Assembly (NCBI RefSeq): GCF_041596335.1
Contig: NZ_JBFHIT010000027.1
Location: forward strand, 1 to 64,000
Direction: 5' to 3'
Source: Mangrovibacterium sp041596335
GTDB lineage: Bacteria > Bacteroidota > Bacteroidia > Bacteroidales > Prolixibacteraceae
Length of the DNA stretch: 64,000 nucleotides
Shown: positions 57,256-64,000 of the stretch, piece after piece
How positions within the stretch are numbered: the stretch's first letter is position 1
Layout: every line of letters begins with the position of its first letter
Notes under the pieces: model-generated
The model's database searches: none
What the model was told of the DNA's origin: nothing
Seen by the model: only the letters and a program-made list of their open reading frames with translations
Translations under genes and position numbers: made by a program

Positions 57256-57275
57256 GTTTTATTCGAGTTGAATAA

Positions 57276-58142
57276 TTAGTCGAATTTGTGATCCGTTTCA
57301 GACGATTCGCTATCGCAGTCGCAATCCAATCCTTTTTCGTATTGTTCCAAAGCACGCAAGCTCATTCCCATCGAAGAGAAACCTCCATCGTGGAATAGGT
57401 TCTGCATGGTCACTTTACGTGTCAGATCCGAGAACAACGTGATGCAGTAATCCGCACACTCATCGCCGGTAGCGTTACCTAGTGGTGACATCCGTTCGCC
57501 GAAGTCAAGCAATCTGTCGATACCTTTCACGCCACTGCCGGCAGTTGTGCGGGTAGGAGATTGCGAAACAGTGTTAATACGGACATTGCGTTCGCGGCCA
57601 TAGATGTATCCAAAGCTACGGGCAATAGATTCGAGCAGTGATTTGGCGTCAGCCATATCGTTGTACCCGTAGAATGTACGTTGAGCAGCTACATACGACA
57701 ATGCGACAACAGAACCCCATTCGGTGATCGCATCCATTTTACGGCACACCTGCAATACTTTGTGGAATGAAATTGCTGAAATGTCCAGCGTTTTTTCCAG
57801 GTAGTTGTAGTCCAGATCGCTGTAGTGACGACCCTTGCGAACGTTAGGAGACATTCCGATTGAGTGCAGAACGAAATCAATTTTTCCGCCTAACACTTTC
57901 ATCGACTCAGCTACCAGATTTTCCAGATCGGCAACGTTTGTTGCATCGGCAGCTATTAATGTAGAATTACACTTCTCAGCGAGCTGAGCTGTATCTCCCA
58001 TACGCAGGGCAACGGATGTATTCGTTAGAGTGAAGGTGGCACCTTCTTCGTACGCTCGTTCTGCTACTTTCCAGGCAATTGAATCAGCGTTCAGTGCACC
58101 AAAAATAATCCCTCGTTTACCTTTTAGTAAATTATAAGCCAT
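57276..58142 (-). CDS. fabI: Enoyl-[acyl-carrier-protein] reductase (NADH)
   Basis: A 288-residue short-chain dehydrogenase-type enzyme that performs the last reduction of each fatty-acid elongation cycle. The coenzyme site begins with GIIFGALNADSIAWKVAE. HSIGMSPN follows, and the catalytic Tyr160 and Lys167 are six residues apart in YGYNDMADAKS. The acidic C-terminal tail (CDCDSESSETDHKFD) is an extension seen in Bacteroidota. It has its own transcript between two terminators. Confidence 0.94.
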   Translation of the reverse strand: MAYNLLKGKRGIIFGALNADSIAWKVAERAYEEGATFTLTNTSVALRMGDTAQLAEKCNSTLIAADATNVADLENLVAESMKVLGGKIDFVLHSIGMSPNVRKGRHYSDLDYNYLEKTLDISAISFHKVLQVCRKMDAITEWGSVVALSYVAAQRTFYGYNDMADAKSLLESIARSFGYIYGRERNVRINTVSQSPTRTTAGSGVKGIDRLLDFGERMSPLGNATGDECADYCITLFSDLTRKVTMQNLFHDGGFSSMGMSLRALEQYEKGLDCDCDSESSETDHKFD

Positions 58143-58206
58143 GATTTTAAATTTATGAGTGTTCTAACAACTCGCGTTTAAAATGGTTTTGAAATATGGT
58201 GTAAAA

Positions 58207-58231
58207 CAAAAAAATACCGGCTCAGCCGGCA
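58207..58231 (-). terminator. Terminator of the bat operon
   Basis: On the minus strand GCCGG and CCGGC enclose TGA as a GC-rich hairpin, followed by TATTTTTTT. It begins about 5 bases after the batE stop. Confidence 0.7.
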
Positions 58232-58235
58232 TTGT

Positions 58236-58985
58236 CTAAATTTTCTCAATACTGTTGGCGGGCAGCCATCCCTGGTTCCCGTCAGACAGGCGAATTTCCA
58301 ACCAATCTCCCAAACTGTCCTTGATCTCGACTTTCAATCCTTCGTGAATCAGAAATAAGTCGGTTCCATTTTCAGCTGGTGAACTTTTTACCGTTACGCT
58401 ACTTTGCGTAATTATGGCAAAATTATGCTCGGTCATTCGCTTTTTATGCCGGGCGGCAAAGTTAAAACTAAAAATGGAAATAACTATTATTAAAATTCCG
58501 ATCCAGAATGAAAGCCGCTTTACAACTCCGCTCTGTGTAAATAGAAATAACCCAGCTAATAGCAGGAAGAGAATGAATGAGATCACACTAATGCGGGCCC
58601 ATTGGTCGACCGAAAACTTGTTGGTAATATTGTTCCACCAGCGTACAAAAAAAACTTGTGGGAGCGGATCAATTGCATCTACAACATGTTGGTTGGCCAA
58701 ATCTAGGTTGAATTGAATGTCCTCATCATTGGGCGCGAGCAGCTTAGCTCGCTCGAAATTTAGGATTGAGAGGGTATATTGCCCTGCTTTATAGTAACTG
58801 TTTCCCAGGTTGTAATACAACTCTGCCGACTCTTGATGCCCGTTCGCGATTTGTGTATAGACTTCAATTGCCTGATCATACTCACCGGCAATATAATGTT
58901 GGTTGGCTTGTTCCATCAGCGAATCCTGAGCCCAAACCTGGAGGCTCAAAGCCAGTAAAAATATGAATTGAATGAACTTCTTCAT
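58236..58985 (-). CDS. batE: BatE: TPR and SH3-like protein
   Basis: A 249-residue protein and last gene of the aerotolerance operon. A signal peptide (MKKFIQFIFLLALSLQVWA) precedes two TPR units (AGEYDQAIEVYTQIANG, YYNLGNSYYKAGQYTLSIL). Two membrane helices follow (about 135-180), then an SH3-like domain (VTVKSSPAENGTDLF, WLPANSIEKI). The start codon at 58985 is favoured over 58994 by the signal peptide. It probably belongs to a membrane complex with BatA-D. Confidence 0.85.
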   Translation of the reverse strand: MKKFIQFIFLLALSLQVWAQDSLMEQANQHYIAGEYDQAIEVYTQIANGHQESAELYYNLGNSYYKAGQYTLSILNFERAKLLAPNDEDIQFNLDLANQHVVDAIDPLPQVFFVRWWNNITNKFSVDQWARISVISFILFLLLAGLFLFTQSGVVKRLSFWIGILIIVISIFSFNFAARHKKRMTEHNFAIITQSSVTVKSSPAENGTDLFLIHEGLKVEIKDSLGDWLEIRLSDGNQGWLPANSIEKI

Positions 58986-59005
58986 GCTTGTCAAATTTCA
59001 GTTTA

Positions 59006-60847
59006 TCAACGGATTTGTTTTTCCAGTTTTCCCATCAGATTTGCCGATTTGTCGAACAATTCTTCCTGAGCCGAATCGGATGAACTTGGCGCATAGCGGG
59101 CAAATTCGCAGGTGTCGATGATGTTAATAAATTCATCAATCTGCTCTTGAGCTACTCCGCGCTGACTAAGTGCAGAAACTGCTTTGTCGCGACTCAGATT
59201 TGCTACCGGAATACTCAGTTTATCACTCAAATATCCCCAGAATGCCTTCAATATGGCTTCATAAAATTTCTCCGACTGATGATTCTTCAAAAAGCCGGCC
59301 GCATCTTTCAATCGTTTTTTGGCAACTTTATTAGCCTGCTTATTTTTTACCAGCTGGATATTGGCATTCTCTTTCAGTTTTTTCCGATAGATGATTGCGA
59401 TAACCAGAGCTAAAACGAACGAACCGATATATAGTAGCCAGAACGATAAGCTTCCGTAGAAAGAATGCATTTTTTCGCGAAGCTTGTACTGGTTTTGTTT
59501 GATGTATCGAATATCCTTGCCAATAAAGCGAACATCTTCCTTACTAAATGCACTGGTAACTGTAGCGCTTTGCTCATCAGTCCCTTTTTCAATTGTTAAA
59601 TTGTAAGACTGCGAACTGGTTGTTTTGTACTTTCCGGTCGTCGGGTCGAAGCTTGAAAATTTAACTGCAGGAATCGAATATTCTCCCGGAAAACGCGGAA
59701 TTATAAGGTATTCAAATGTTTTGCTGCCGGTTAATCCGTTGTTTGTCGTTTTTAGGTTTTCAGTCGTTTTTGGATCGTAGACTTCAAAATCATTCGGAAA
59801 TTCGATCTTTGGTGATTCAATCAAACGCAAGTTGCCGCTGCCGCTTACCGTTAAACGGAGGGTGATCGCTTCGTTGGTTTTGGCCGCTGTTTTATCAATA
59901 GCCGAAGAGAAGTTTAGGTTTCCAACACCACCGTAAAATCCTTCCGGAGGAGTTGGCAAATCTTTAACCTGCAAATAGGTCGGGTCGCTAATCACTTTTG
60001 CCGAAACGGTACGGTAGTTCTCGAAAAAGTCGTCGAAAAAGCTTCGCTGGCGTTTAACTTGTTGCCGAACAGTGCAGGTAATTTCAAATGGATCAATTTT
60101 TATGCGCCCCGTTTGCTGCGGAAACAAGATCGTCTTCTTTAGGATTCCTACCTGGTAAATCTTGCCTTTGTACACTTCACGGTTAAAGGAAATTTGGTTC
60201 GGAATGTCAATATCCTGTGTCCAAAAGCCCTCGTAGGAAGGTAATTTTACATCTTCAAAATTTGTTATCGGAACGTTGGGGCTCACAAATATTTTTACGG
60301 TAGCAATAACTTGTTCTCCTTTGGAAACATTTTGTTTGTCCAGATCAACTTTTACAAACAAATCATCTTTAGTAAGTTGGGTTGTTGAAGTTTGTTCCTG
60401 TTGTTGCTGTCCCTGTTGGGCGTTGCTGCCCGCTGCTGAGCTTTGTTGTTGCACCTGCCCTTTTACCACTTCTATTTGCAACTCGTTCGATTCGTACACT
60501 TTACCATCTACCGTAATCGATGCCGGACGTATTCTAAACTTACCGTCGTCCTTCGCCCTCAAAATAAAAATATACGAGTAGGAGACTGTTTGGGTGGTTT
60601 GTCCATTAATCATTTGAATGCTCGTACTTTGTGAGGTCGATGGTCCCATCAGTACATCGAACGCCGATAAATCGGGTAGTTTCAAATCGCGGCCTTGTTC
60701 ATTAAGGGTGAATGACAGTCGGAATTGTTCGCCGACTGATACCACATTTGGACCTGTCATGTTGAATCGAACACTATCGGCAGAGGCAAGCCAGGCCGGT
60801 AATACTAATAAGGTTAATAAGATGAGTCTCTTAATCATTTTACTCAT
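59006..60847 (-). CDS. batD: BatD: oxygen-tolerance membrane protein
   Basis: A 613-residue BatD with a signal peptide (LILLTLLVLPAWLASADS), several Ig-like beta domains in the periplasm (FNMTGPNVVSVGEQFRLSF onward), a Gln-rich linker (about 136-153), one membrane helix (about 468-488) and a cytoplasmic helical tail. Bat proteins help survival in oxygen in Bacteroides; the mechanism is unknown. It lies 20 bases before batE and 219 bases after batC, so it may have its own promoter. Confidence 0.88.
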   Translation of the reverse strand: MSKMIKRLILLTLLVLPAWLASADSVRFNMTGPNVVSVGEQFRLSFTLNEQGRDLKLPDLSAFDVLMGPSTSQSTSIQMINGQTTQTVSYSYIFILRAKDDGKFRIRPASITVDGKVYESNELQIEVVKGQVQQQSSAAGSNAQQGQQQQEQTSTTQLTKDDLFVKVDLDKQNVSKGEQVIATVKIFVSPNVPITNFEDVKLPSYEGFWTQDIDIPNQISFNREVYKGKIYQVGILKKTILFPQQTGRIKIDPFEITCTVRQQVKRQRSFFDDFFENYRTVSAKVISDPTYLQVKDLPTPPEGFYGGVGNLNFSSAIDKTAAKTNEAITLRLTVSGSGNLRLIESPKIEFPNDFEVYDPKTTENLKTTNNGLTGSKTFEYLIIPRFPGEYSIPAVKFSSFDPTTGKYKTTSSQSYNLTIEKGTDEQSATVTSAFSKEDVRFIGKDIRYIKQNQYKLREKMHSFYGSLSFWLLYIGSFVLALVIAIIYRKKLKENANIQLVKNKQANKVAKKRLKDAAGFLKNHQSEKFYEAILKAFWGYLSDKLSIPVANLSRDKAVSALSQRGVAQEQIDEFINIIDTCEFARYAPSSSDSAQEELFDKSANLMGKLEKQIR

Positions 60848-61066
60848 TATGCGTTGGTTATTTCCACTTCAAAATTAATACATCTAGCATGAAACGGTAT
60901 TGTATGCTTTTTATTGACCGCTGATGGTAACTTATATTTCATAAGTAAATAATTTGGGTTTTAATAGCCGTATGAAACTTACAAGTTGCTGAAAACTATT
61001 TTCATTTGGTGTTTACTTTTGAGATAACCCGTTCGTTTCATCTGCTTATTTTGTCCTCTTAAACCG
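60848..61066. other. Gap between batC and batD
   Basis: A 219-base AT-rich spacer inside the bat operon. No gene seen. Its length is unusual for an operon whose other junctions are short or overlapping. Confidence 0.4.
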
Positions 61067-61885
61067 TTACCAATCTTTGTCCGTTTGACGCTCTTTGGCT
61101 TTTGCAGCCTTCGCTTCTTTCACTTTTTCCTGGATCTTTTGTTCATCGTTCTGCAGTGCCTGGAGTAATCGTTCTGCATTCTCCTTCGATATTTTTTGCT
61201 GCTGCTGTTGCTGCTGTTGTTGCTGTTGTTGATCTTGGTTCTGGTTGTTTTTCTGATCCTGATTCTGTTGATCCTGTTTGTCTTTATTTTGATCCTTGTT
61301 CTGATCTTGCTGATCCTTATTTTGATCTTGCTGATCTTTATTTTGATCTTGCTTATCCTGATCCTTGTCCTGATCTTTGTTCTGATCCTGTTTTTCCTTT
61401 TGCTCGTCCTGTTTCTTTTTTAGGTTCATCGCATAAAGCAGGTTGTATTTGCTGTCCAGATCGTTCGGATTGTTGCGCAGCGCTTTTTTGTAGGCTTCAA
61501 TACTTTCGTCCAGCTTTTGTTGCATCAACAGTGAGTTGCCAATATTGTGGAATGCCCGTGCTTTCTCAATCTTGTCGGTACTTTTCTCAGCCACTTCTTC
61601 GTAGGTGCTTTGTGCCTGATCGAATTTTTGCTGCTTATATAACGCATCTCCGAGGTTGAAGTTCCACTTTTCATCGTCGGGACGTTTATCTAACGCGCGG
61701 CGGTAGGCCATTTCAGCCTGTGCGTAGCTGGCTGTATCCTGTTTGGTTGTATCACTCAGTGCCTGTTCATACAGCTTGTTTCCCTGACGAACAAATTTGC
61801 GCTCGTTTTGAGCCTGAACCTGGCTTGCCAACAGGAAAAACAGAAATCCTAAAAGTGCGGTATAGCTTATTGTGTGTCGTCTCAT
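61067..61885 (-). CDS. batC: BatC: TPR protein with Lys/Asp/Gln-rich tail
   Basis: A 272-residue protein with a signal peptide (LLGFLFFLLASQVQA) and about three TPR units (NFNLGDALYKQQKFDQAQST, AFHNIGNSLLMQQKLDESIE). A very biased tract follows (about 152-232), made of KDQ/NKDQQDQ repeats and then a run of twelve Gln. The end is a charged helix. It overlaps batB by four bases. The tract is likely a flexible linker. Confidence 0.87.
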   Translation of the reverse strand: MRRHTISYTALLGFLFFLLASQVQAQNERKFVRQGNKLYEQALSDTTKQDTASYAQAEMAYRRALDKRPDDEKWNFNLGDALYKQQKFDQAQSTYEEVAEKSTDKIEKARAFHNIGNSLLMQQKLDESIEAYKKALRNNPNDLDSKYNLLYAMNLKKKQDEQKEKQDQNKDQDKDQDKQDQNKDQQDQNKDQQDQNKDQNKDKQDQQNQDQKNNQNQDQQQQQQQQQQQQKISKENAERLLQALQNDEQKIQEKVKEAKAAKAKERQTDKDW

Positions 61886-62916
61886 TTTCCAAATAATTTG
61901 ATGTTTTTCAAATATTTGTTTTTACGTTCCAAAATCAAATAATCGATTAAAAAGAATAAAAGCGCGAGGGCGATGAACCATTGGTACTGCTCGGCATACT
62001 CGGCGTAGATCAGCGATTCCATTTCGGCGCCTTCCATTTTGTTGATTTCGCCAAACAAAGTATTCAACCCAACTTGTGCATTATTTGCCCGAACATAGAC
62101 GCCATTACCTGCAGCGGCTATTTGCTGAAGCATTTGCTCATCCAGTTTGGTGACTACAACTTCGTTGTTACGATCGCGACGAAAATCTTTTTGTCCGTTA
62201 TTATAAACCGGAATTGGCGCTCCTTGCGGTAAGCCCATCCCTACAGTATGAATAACAATGCCTTGTTGAGCTGCAGCTGTTGCCGCACCAATCGCATCGT
62301 CTTCGTGGTTTTCACCATCGGTAATTACTATGATTGCTTTGTTTCCGGTGAATTGAGGGCTAAAAGAGCTGGTTGCCAGATTTAAAGCTGCTCCGATTGC
62401 TGTTCCCTGGCGCGGTACAATATTCGTGCTCACCGAGTTTAAGAACAACTTAGCCGATGCAAAGTCGGTAGTTATTGGTAACTGTGTGTAGGCATCGCCG
62501 GCAAAAACAATCAATCCAATTTTGTCGTCATCCAAATTGTCAACCAACCGAGAGATGGCCCGTTTTGCCCGTTCCAGTCGGTTCGGTTGTATGTCTTCGG
62601 CCATCATCGAATTCGAAACATCCAAGGCTATAATTAACTCAACCCCTTTGCGTTTTTCGGTTTTTAACTTGCTGCCAAATTGTGGTTGAGCAACAGCAAA
62701 AATAATTGATGCCAACGCCAACATCCAGAGGACAAATTTGATGACCGGACGGTTTGAACTAACATTTGGCATGAGTTGATCGATCAGTTCTTTTTGCCCG
62801 AATTGGGCAAGCGCTCTTTTTCGTTGAATGCGGATAATAACAAAGAGCATGATCAAGATTGGTATAATGATCAATCCGTATAAGTATTCGATATGTGCAA
62901 ATCTGAACATGTCCAT
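61882..62916 (-). CDS. batB: BatB: von Willebrand A-domain protein
   Basis: A 344-residue membrane protein. Two N-terminal helices (about 12-27 and 60-77), then a vWA domain with the metal-ion motif ALDVSNSM (about 97-104), GTAIGAAL and ITDGENHEDD, and a final helix (about 313-330). Such domains bind partner proteins through a divalent metal. It starts 10 bases after batA stops. Confidence 0.9.
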   Translation of the reverse strand: MDMFRFAHIEYLYGLIIIPILIMLFVIIRIQRKRALAQFGQKELIDQLMPNVSSNRPVIKFVLWMLALASIIFAVAQPQFGSKLKTEKRKGVELIIALDVSNSMMAEDIQPNRLERAKRAISRLVDNLDDDKIGLIVFAGDAYTQLPITTDFASAKLFLNSVSTNIVPRQGTAIGAALNLATSSFSPQFTGNKAIIVITDGENHEDDAIGAATAAAQQGIVIHTVGMGLPQGAPIPVYNNGQKDFRRDRNNEVVVTKLDEQMLQQIAAAGNGVYVRANNAQVGLNTLFGEINKMEGAEMESLIYAEYAEQYQWFIALALLFFLIDYLILERKNKYLKNIKLFGK

Positions 62917-62926
62917 ATTTCTTCGC

Positions 62927-63919
62927 TTAAGGAATGTTTCTGAATAGAGAAATTTTTAAGAATAAACCGATCAGAAGAATCAGTCCGCCAAACATTGCGA
63001 ATCGCTGATACTCTTCCTGTTTACGACTAAATTCTTTCACTTCAATTTTCGATTTTTCCAACTTGTCAATCTCGTTATAAATCTGAACTAATGAGTTATT
63101 ATCCGTGGCACGGAAATATTGTCCGTCGGTGATATCTGAGATTTTTTGCAATGTCGCCTCGTCGATTTTCACTTCCACGTCGCGCAGCTGTGTGCCAAAT
63201 GGTGTTTGAACAGGGTAGGGGGCTGTTCCAATCGTTCCAACGCCAATCGTGTAAACGCGGATGCCGAATGTTTTAGCGAGCTCTGCGGCGGTTGCCGGAG
63301 CAATTTCCCCACGGTTATTTTCACCGTCAGTCAGCAAAATAATCACCTTACTAATCGCATCGCTTTCTTTTAACCGGGCGACCGATGTTGCCAGACCGTT
63401 TCCGATTGCTGTCCCATCTTCAATCATGCCGCTTTCGATATCGCGAAACAGGTTGATGAGTACCGCATGGTCGGTTGTCAGCGGGCATTGGGTAAAACTT
63501 TCGCCCGAAAATACCACCAGACCCATTTTATCATTTGGGCGGCCGGCAATGAATTTAGTCGCTACATCTTTGGCGGCTTCCAGCCGGTTGGGTTGAAAGT
63601 CGCGCGCCAGCATCGAGCTCGAAATGTCGAGTGCTACCACAATGTCAATTCCTTCGGTATGCACGTTTTCCCAGCTACTGGACGACTGTGGGCGAGCAAG
63701 CGCCACTACCAGCAAGGCAATGCCTGCCATTTGTAAAATAATAGGCAAATGCCGGAGGTAATGTTTCCAGCTTTTACCAATATTGGCAAATCCCATGGTG
63801 GTTGAAAAGCGGATACTCGCACCTGATTTTCGGAACCTGAAGATGTACCAGGCCAGCATGGGCACCAGTAAAAACAGCAGGTAGAAATATTCCGGATTTT
63901 TAAATGTTATTCCGTTCAT
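62927..63919 (-). CDS. batA: BatA: von Willebrand A-domain protein
   Basis: A 330-residue paralogue of BatB with the same plan: N-terminal helices (about 12-28 and 58-75), metal motif ALDISSSM (about 96-103), GTAIGNGL and LLTDGENNRGEI, and a C-terminal helix. It is the first bat gene seen; a MoxR ATPase and a DUF58 gene usually precede it, beyond the window edge. Confidence 0.9.
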   Translation of the reverse strand: MNGITFKNPEYFYLLFLLVPMLAWYIFRFRKSGASIRFSTTMGFANIGKSWKHYLRHLPIILQMAGIALLVVALARPQSSSSWENVHTEGIDIVVALDISSSMLARDFQPNRLEAAKDVATKFIAGRPNDKMGLVVFSGESFTQCPLTTDHAVLINLFRDIESGMIEDGTAIGNGLATSVARLKESDAISKVIILLTDGENNRGEIAPATAAELAKTFGIRVYTIGVGTIGTAPYPVQTPFGTQLRDVEVKIDEATLQKISDITDGQYFRATDNNSLVQIYNEIDKLEKSKIEVKEFSRKQEEYQRFAMFGGLILLIGLFLKISLFRNIP

Positions 63920-64000
63920 TTTTTTCTTTCTATTCGTAGAAATTGTTTGTTGAGCAAATTCTGTTTATAACGATTAGGGTGGCTGAACAGCCTATTTCAG
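63920..64000. other. Window edge upstream of batA
   Basis: On the minus strand one frame is open from base 64000 to a TAG at 63930-63932, giving about 22 residues. It could be the end of a gene preceding batA, but the piece is too short to identify. Confidence 0.25.

Noticed and set aside
61196..61423. Plus-strand frame encoding a nearly pure Leu/Ile/Val chain, superficially a membrane protein
   Set aside because: It is the complement of the Gln/Asp/Lys repeat tract of batC; the bias comes from that repeat.
63933..64000. Partial gene upstream of batA
   Set aside because: Only about 22 residues are visible and another frame looks equally protein-like but has an in-frame stop; no identification is possible.

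Overview
The window is a stretch of chromosome from a member of the Bacteroidota, most likely a marine or sediment Marinilabiliales/Prolixibacteraceae-type bacterium; this placement is inferred. The support is the complete Bat aerotolerance operon, the Bacteroidota-style FabI with an acidic tail, the MacB/FtsX-like permease with an NtrY/NtrC-type pair, the ThrE exporter split into two genes, and several -7 boxes of the Bacteroidota form TAnnTTTG. I see no rRNA, tRNA, CRISPR array, insertion sequence or prophage.

Layout. 1-8300: the 3' end of rplT with its terminator, the RNA-binding protein Tex, two small genes (PspC-like and an acidic hypothetical), an AGCS sodium/amino-acid symporter, a lone receiver protein and MutS2. 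8300-15000: a LacI-type regulator, class III fructose-1,6-bisphosphatase and a large multi-PAS histidine kinase. 15400-21300: a DNA-repair neighbourhood (AlkB-like dioxygenase, UvrD/PcrA-like helicase, MrfA/YprA-like DUF1998 helicase). 21400-30650: a five-gene, tightly packed operon of transglutaminases, circularly permuted ATP-grasp enzymes and alpha-E proteins, a predicted but uncharacterised peptide/amide-ligation system. 31000-35550: split ThrE, a SnoaL-like protein ending in a TTGA microsatellite, a secreted protein with an internal duplication, and a zinc alcohol dehydrogenase. 35900-39600: haem operon hemN-hemG(hemY)-hemF. 39850-48740: an efflux locus made of a MacB-like permease, a histidine kinase, a sigma-54 activator, TolC, an HlyD-type adaptor and an ABC ATPase. 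49100-52700: a DUF493 protein, then a nucleotidyltransferase and a PqqD/HPr-kinase-like protein divergent from a small Gly/Asn-rich repeat peptide. 52850-58140: sodium:solute symporter, indolepyruvate oxidoreductase alpha and beta, a hypothetical gene and FabI. 58200-63920: batE-batD-batC-batB-batA, all read leftward.

Two items stand out. First, the efflux locus carries two sigma-54-type promoters facing away from each other (before tolC and before the permease gene). Each has a pair of 17-bp near-palindromes exactly 23 bp apart upstream, and the stronger copies differ by one base. This is a readable regulatory circuit for the adjacent NtrC-like activator, which has GAFTDA rather than GAFTGA in its sigma-54 contact loop. 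Second, the HPr-kinase-like/nucleotidyltransferase pair sits beside a 98-residue exported peptide whose C-terminal decapeptide is repeated twice with identical amino acids although seven of ten codons differ synonymously. This looks like a minimal peptide-modification system without the usual lasso cyclase or protease. The ATP-grasp/alpha-E/transglutaminase operon is a third candidate of unknown product.
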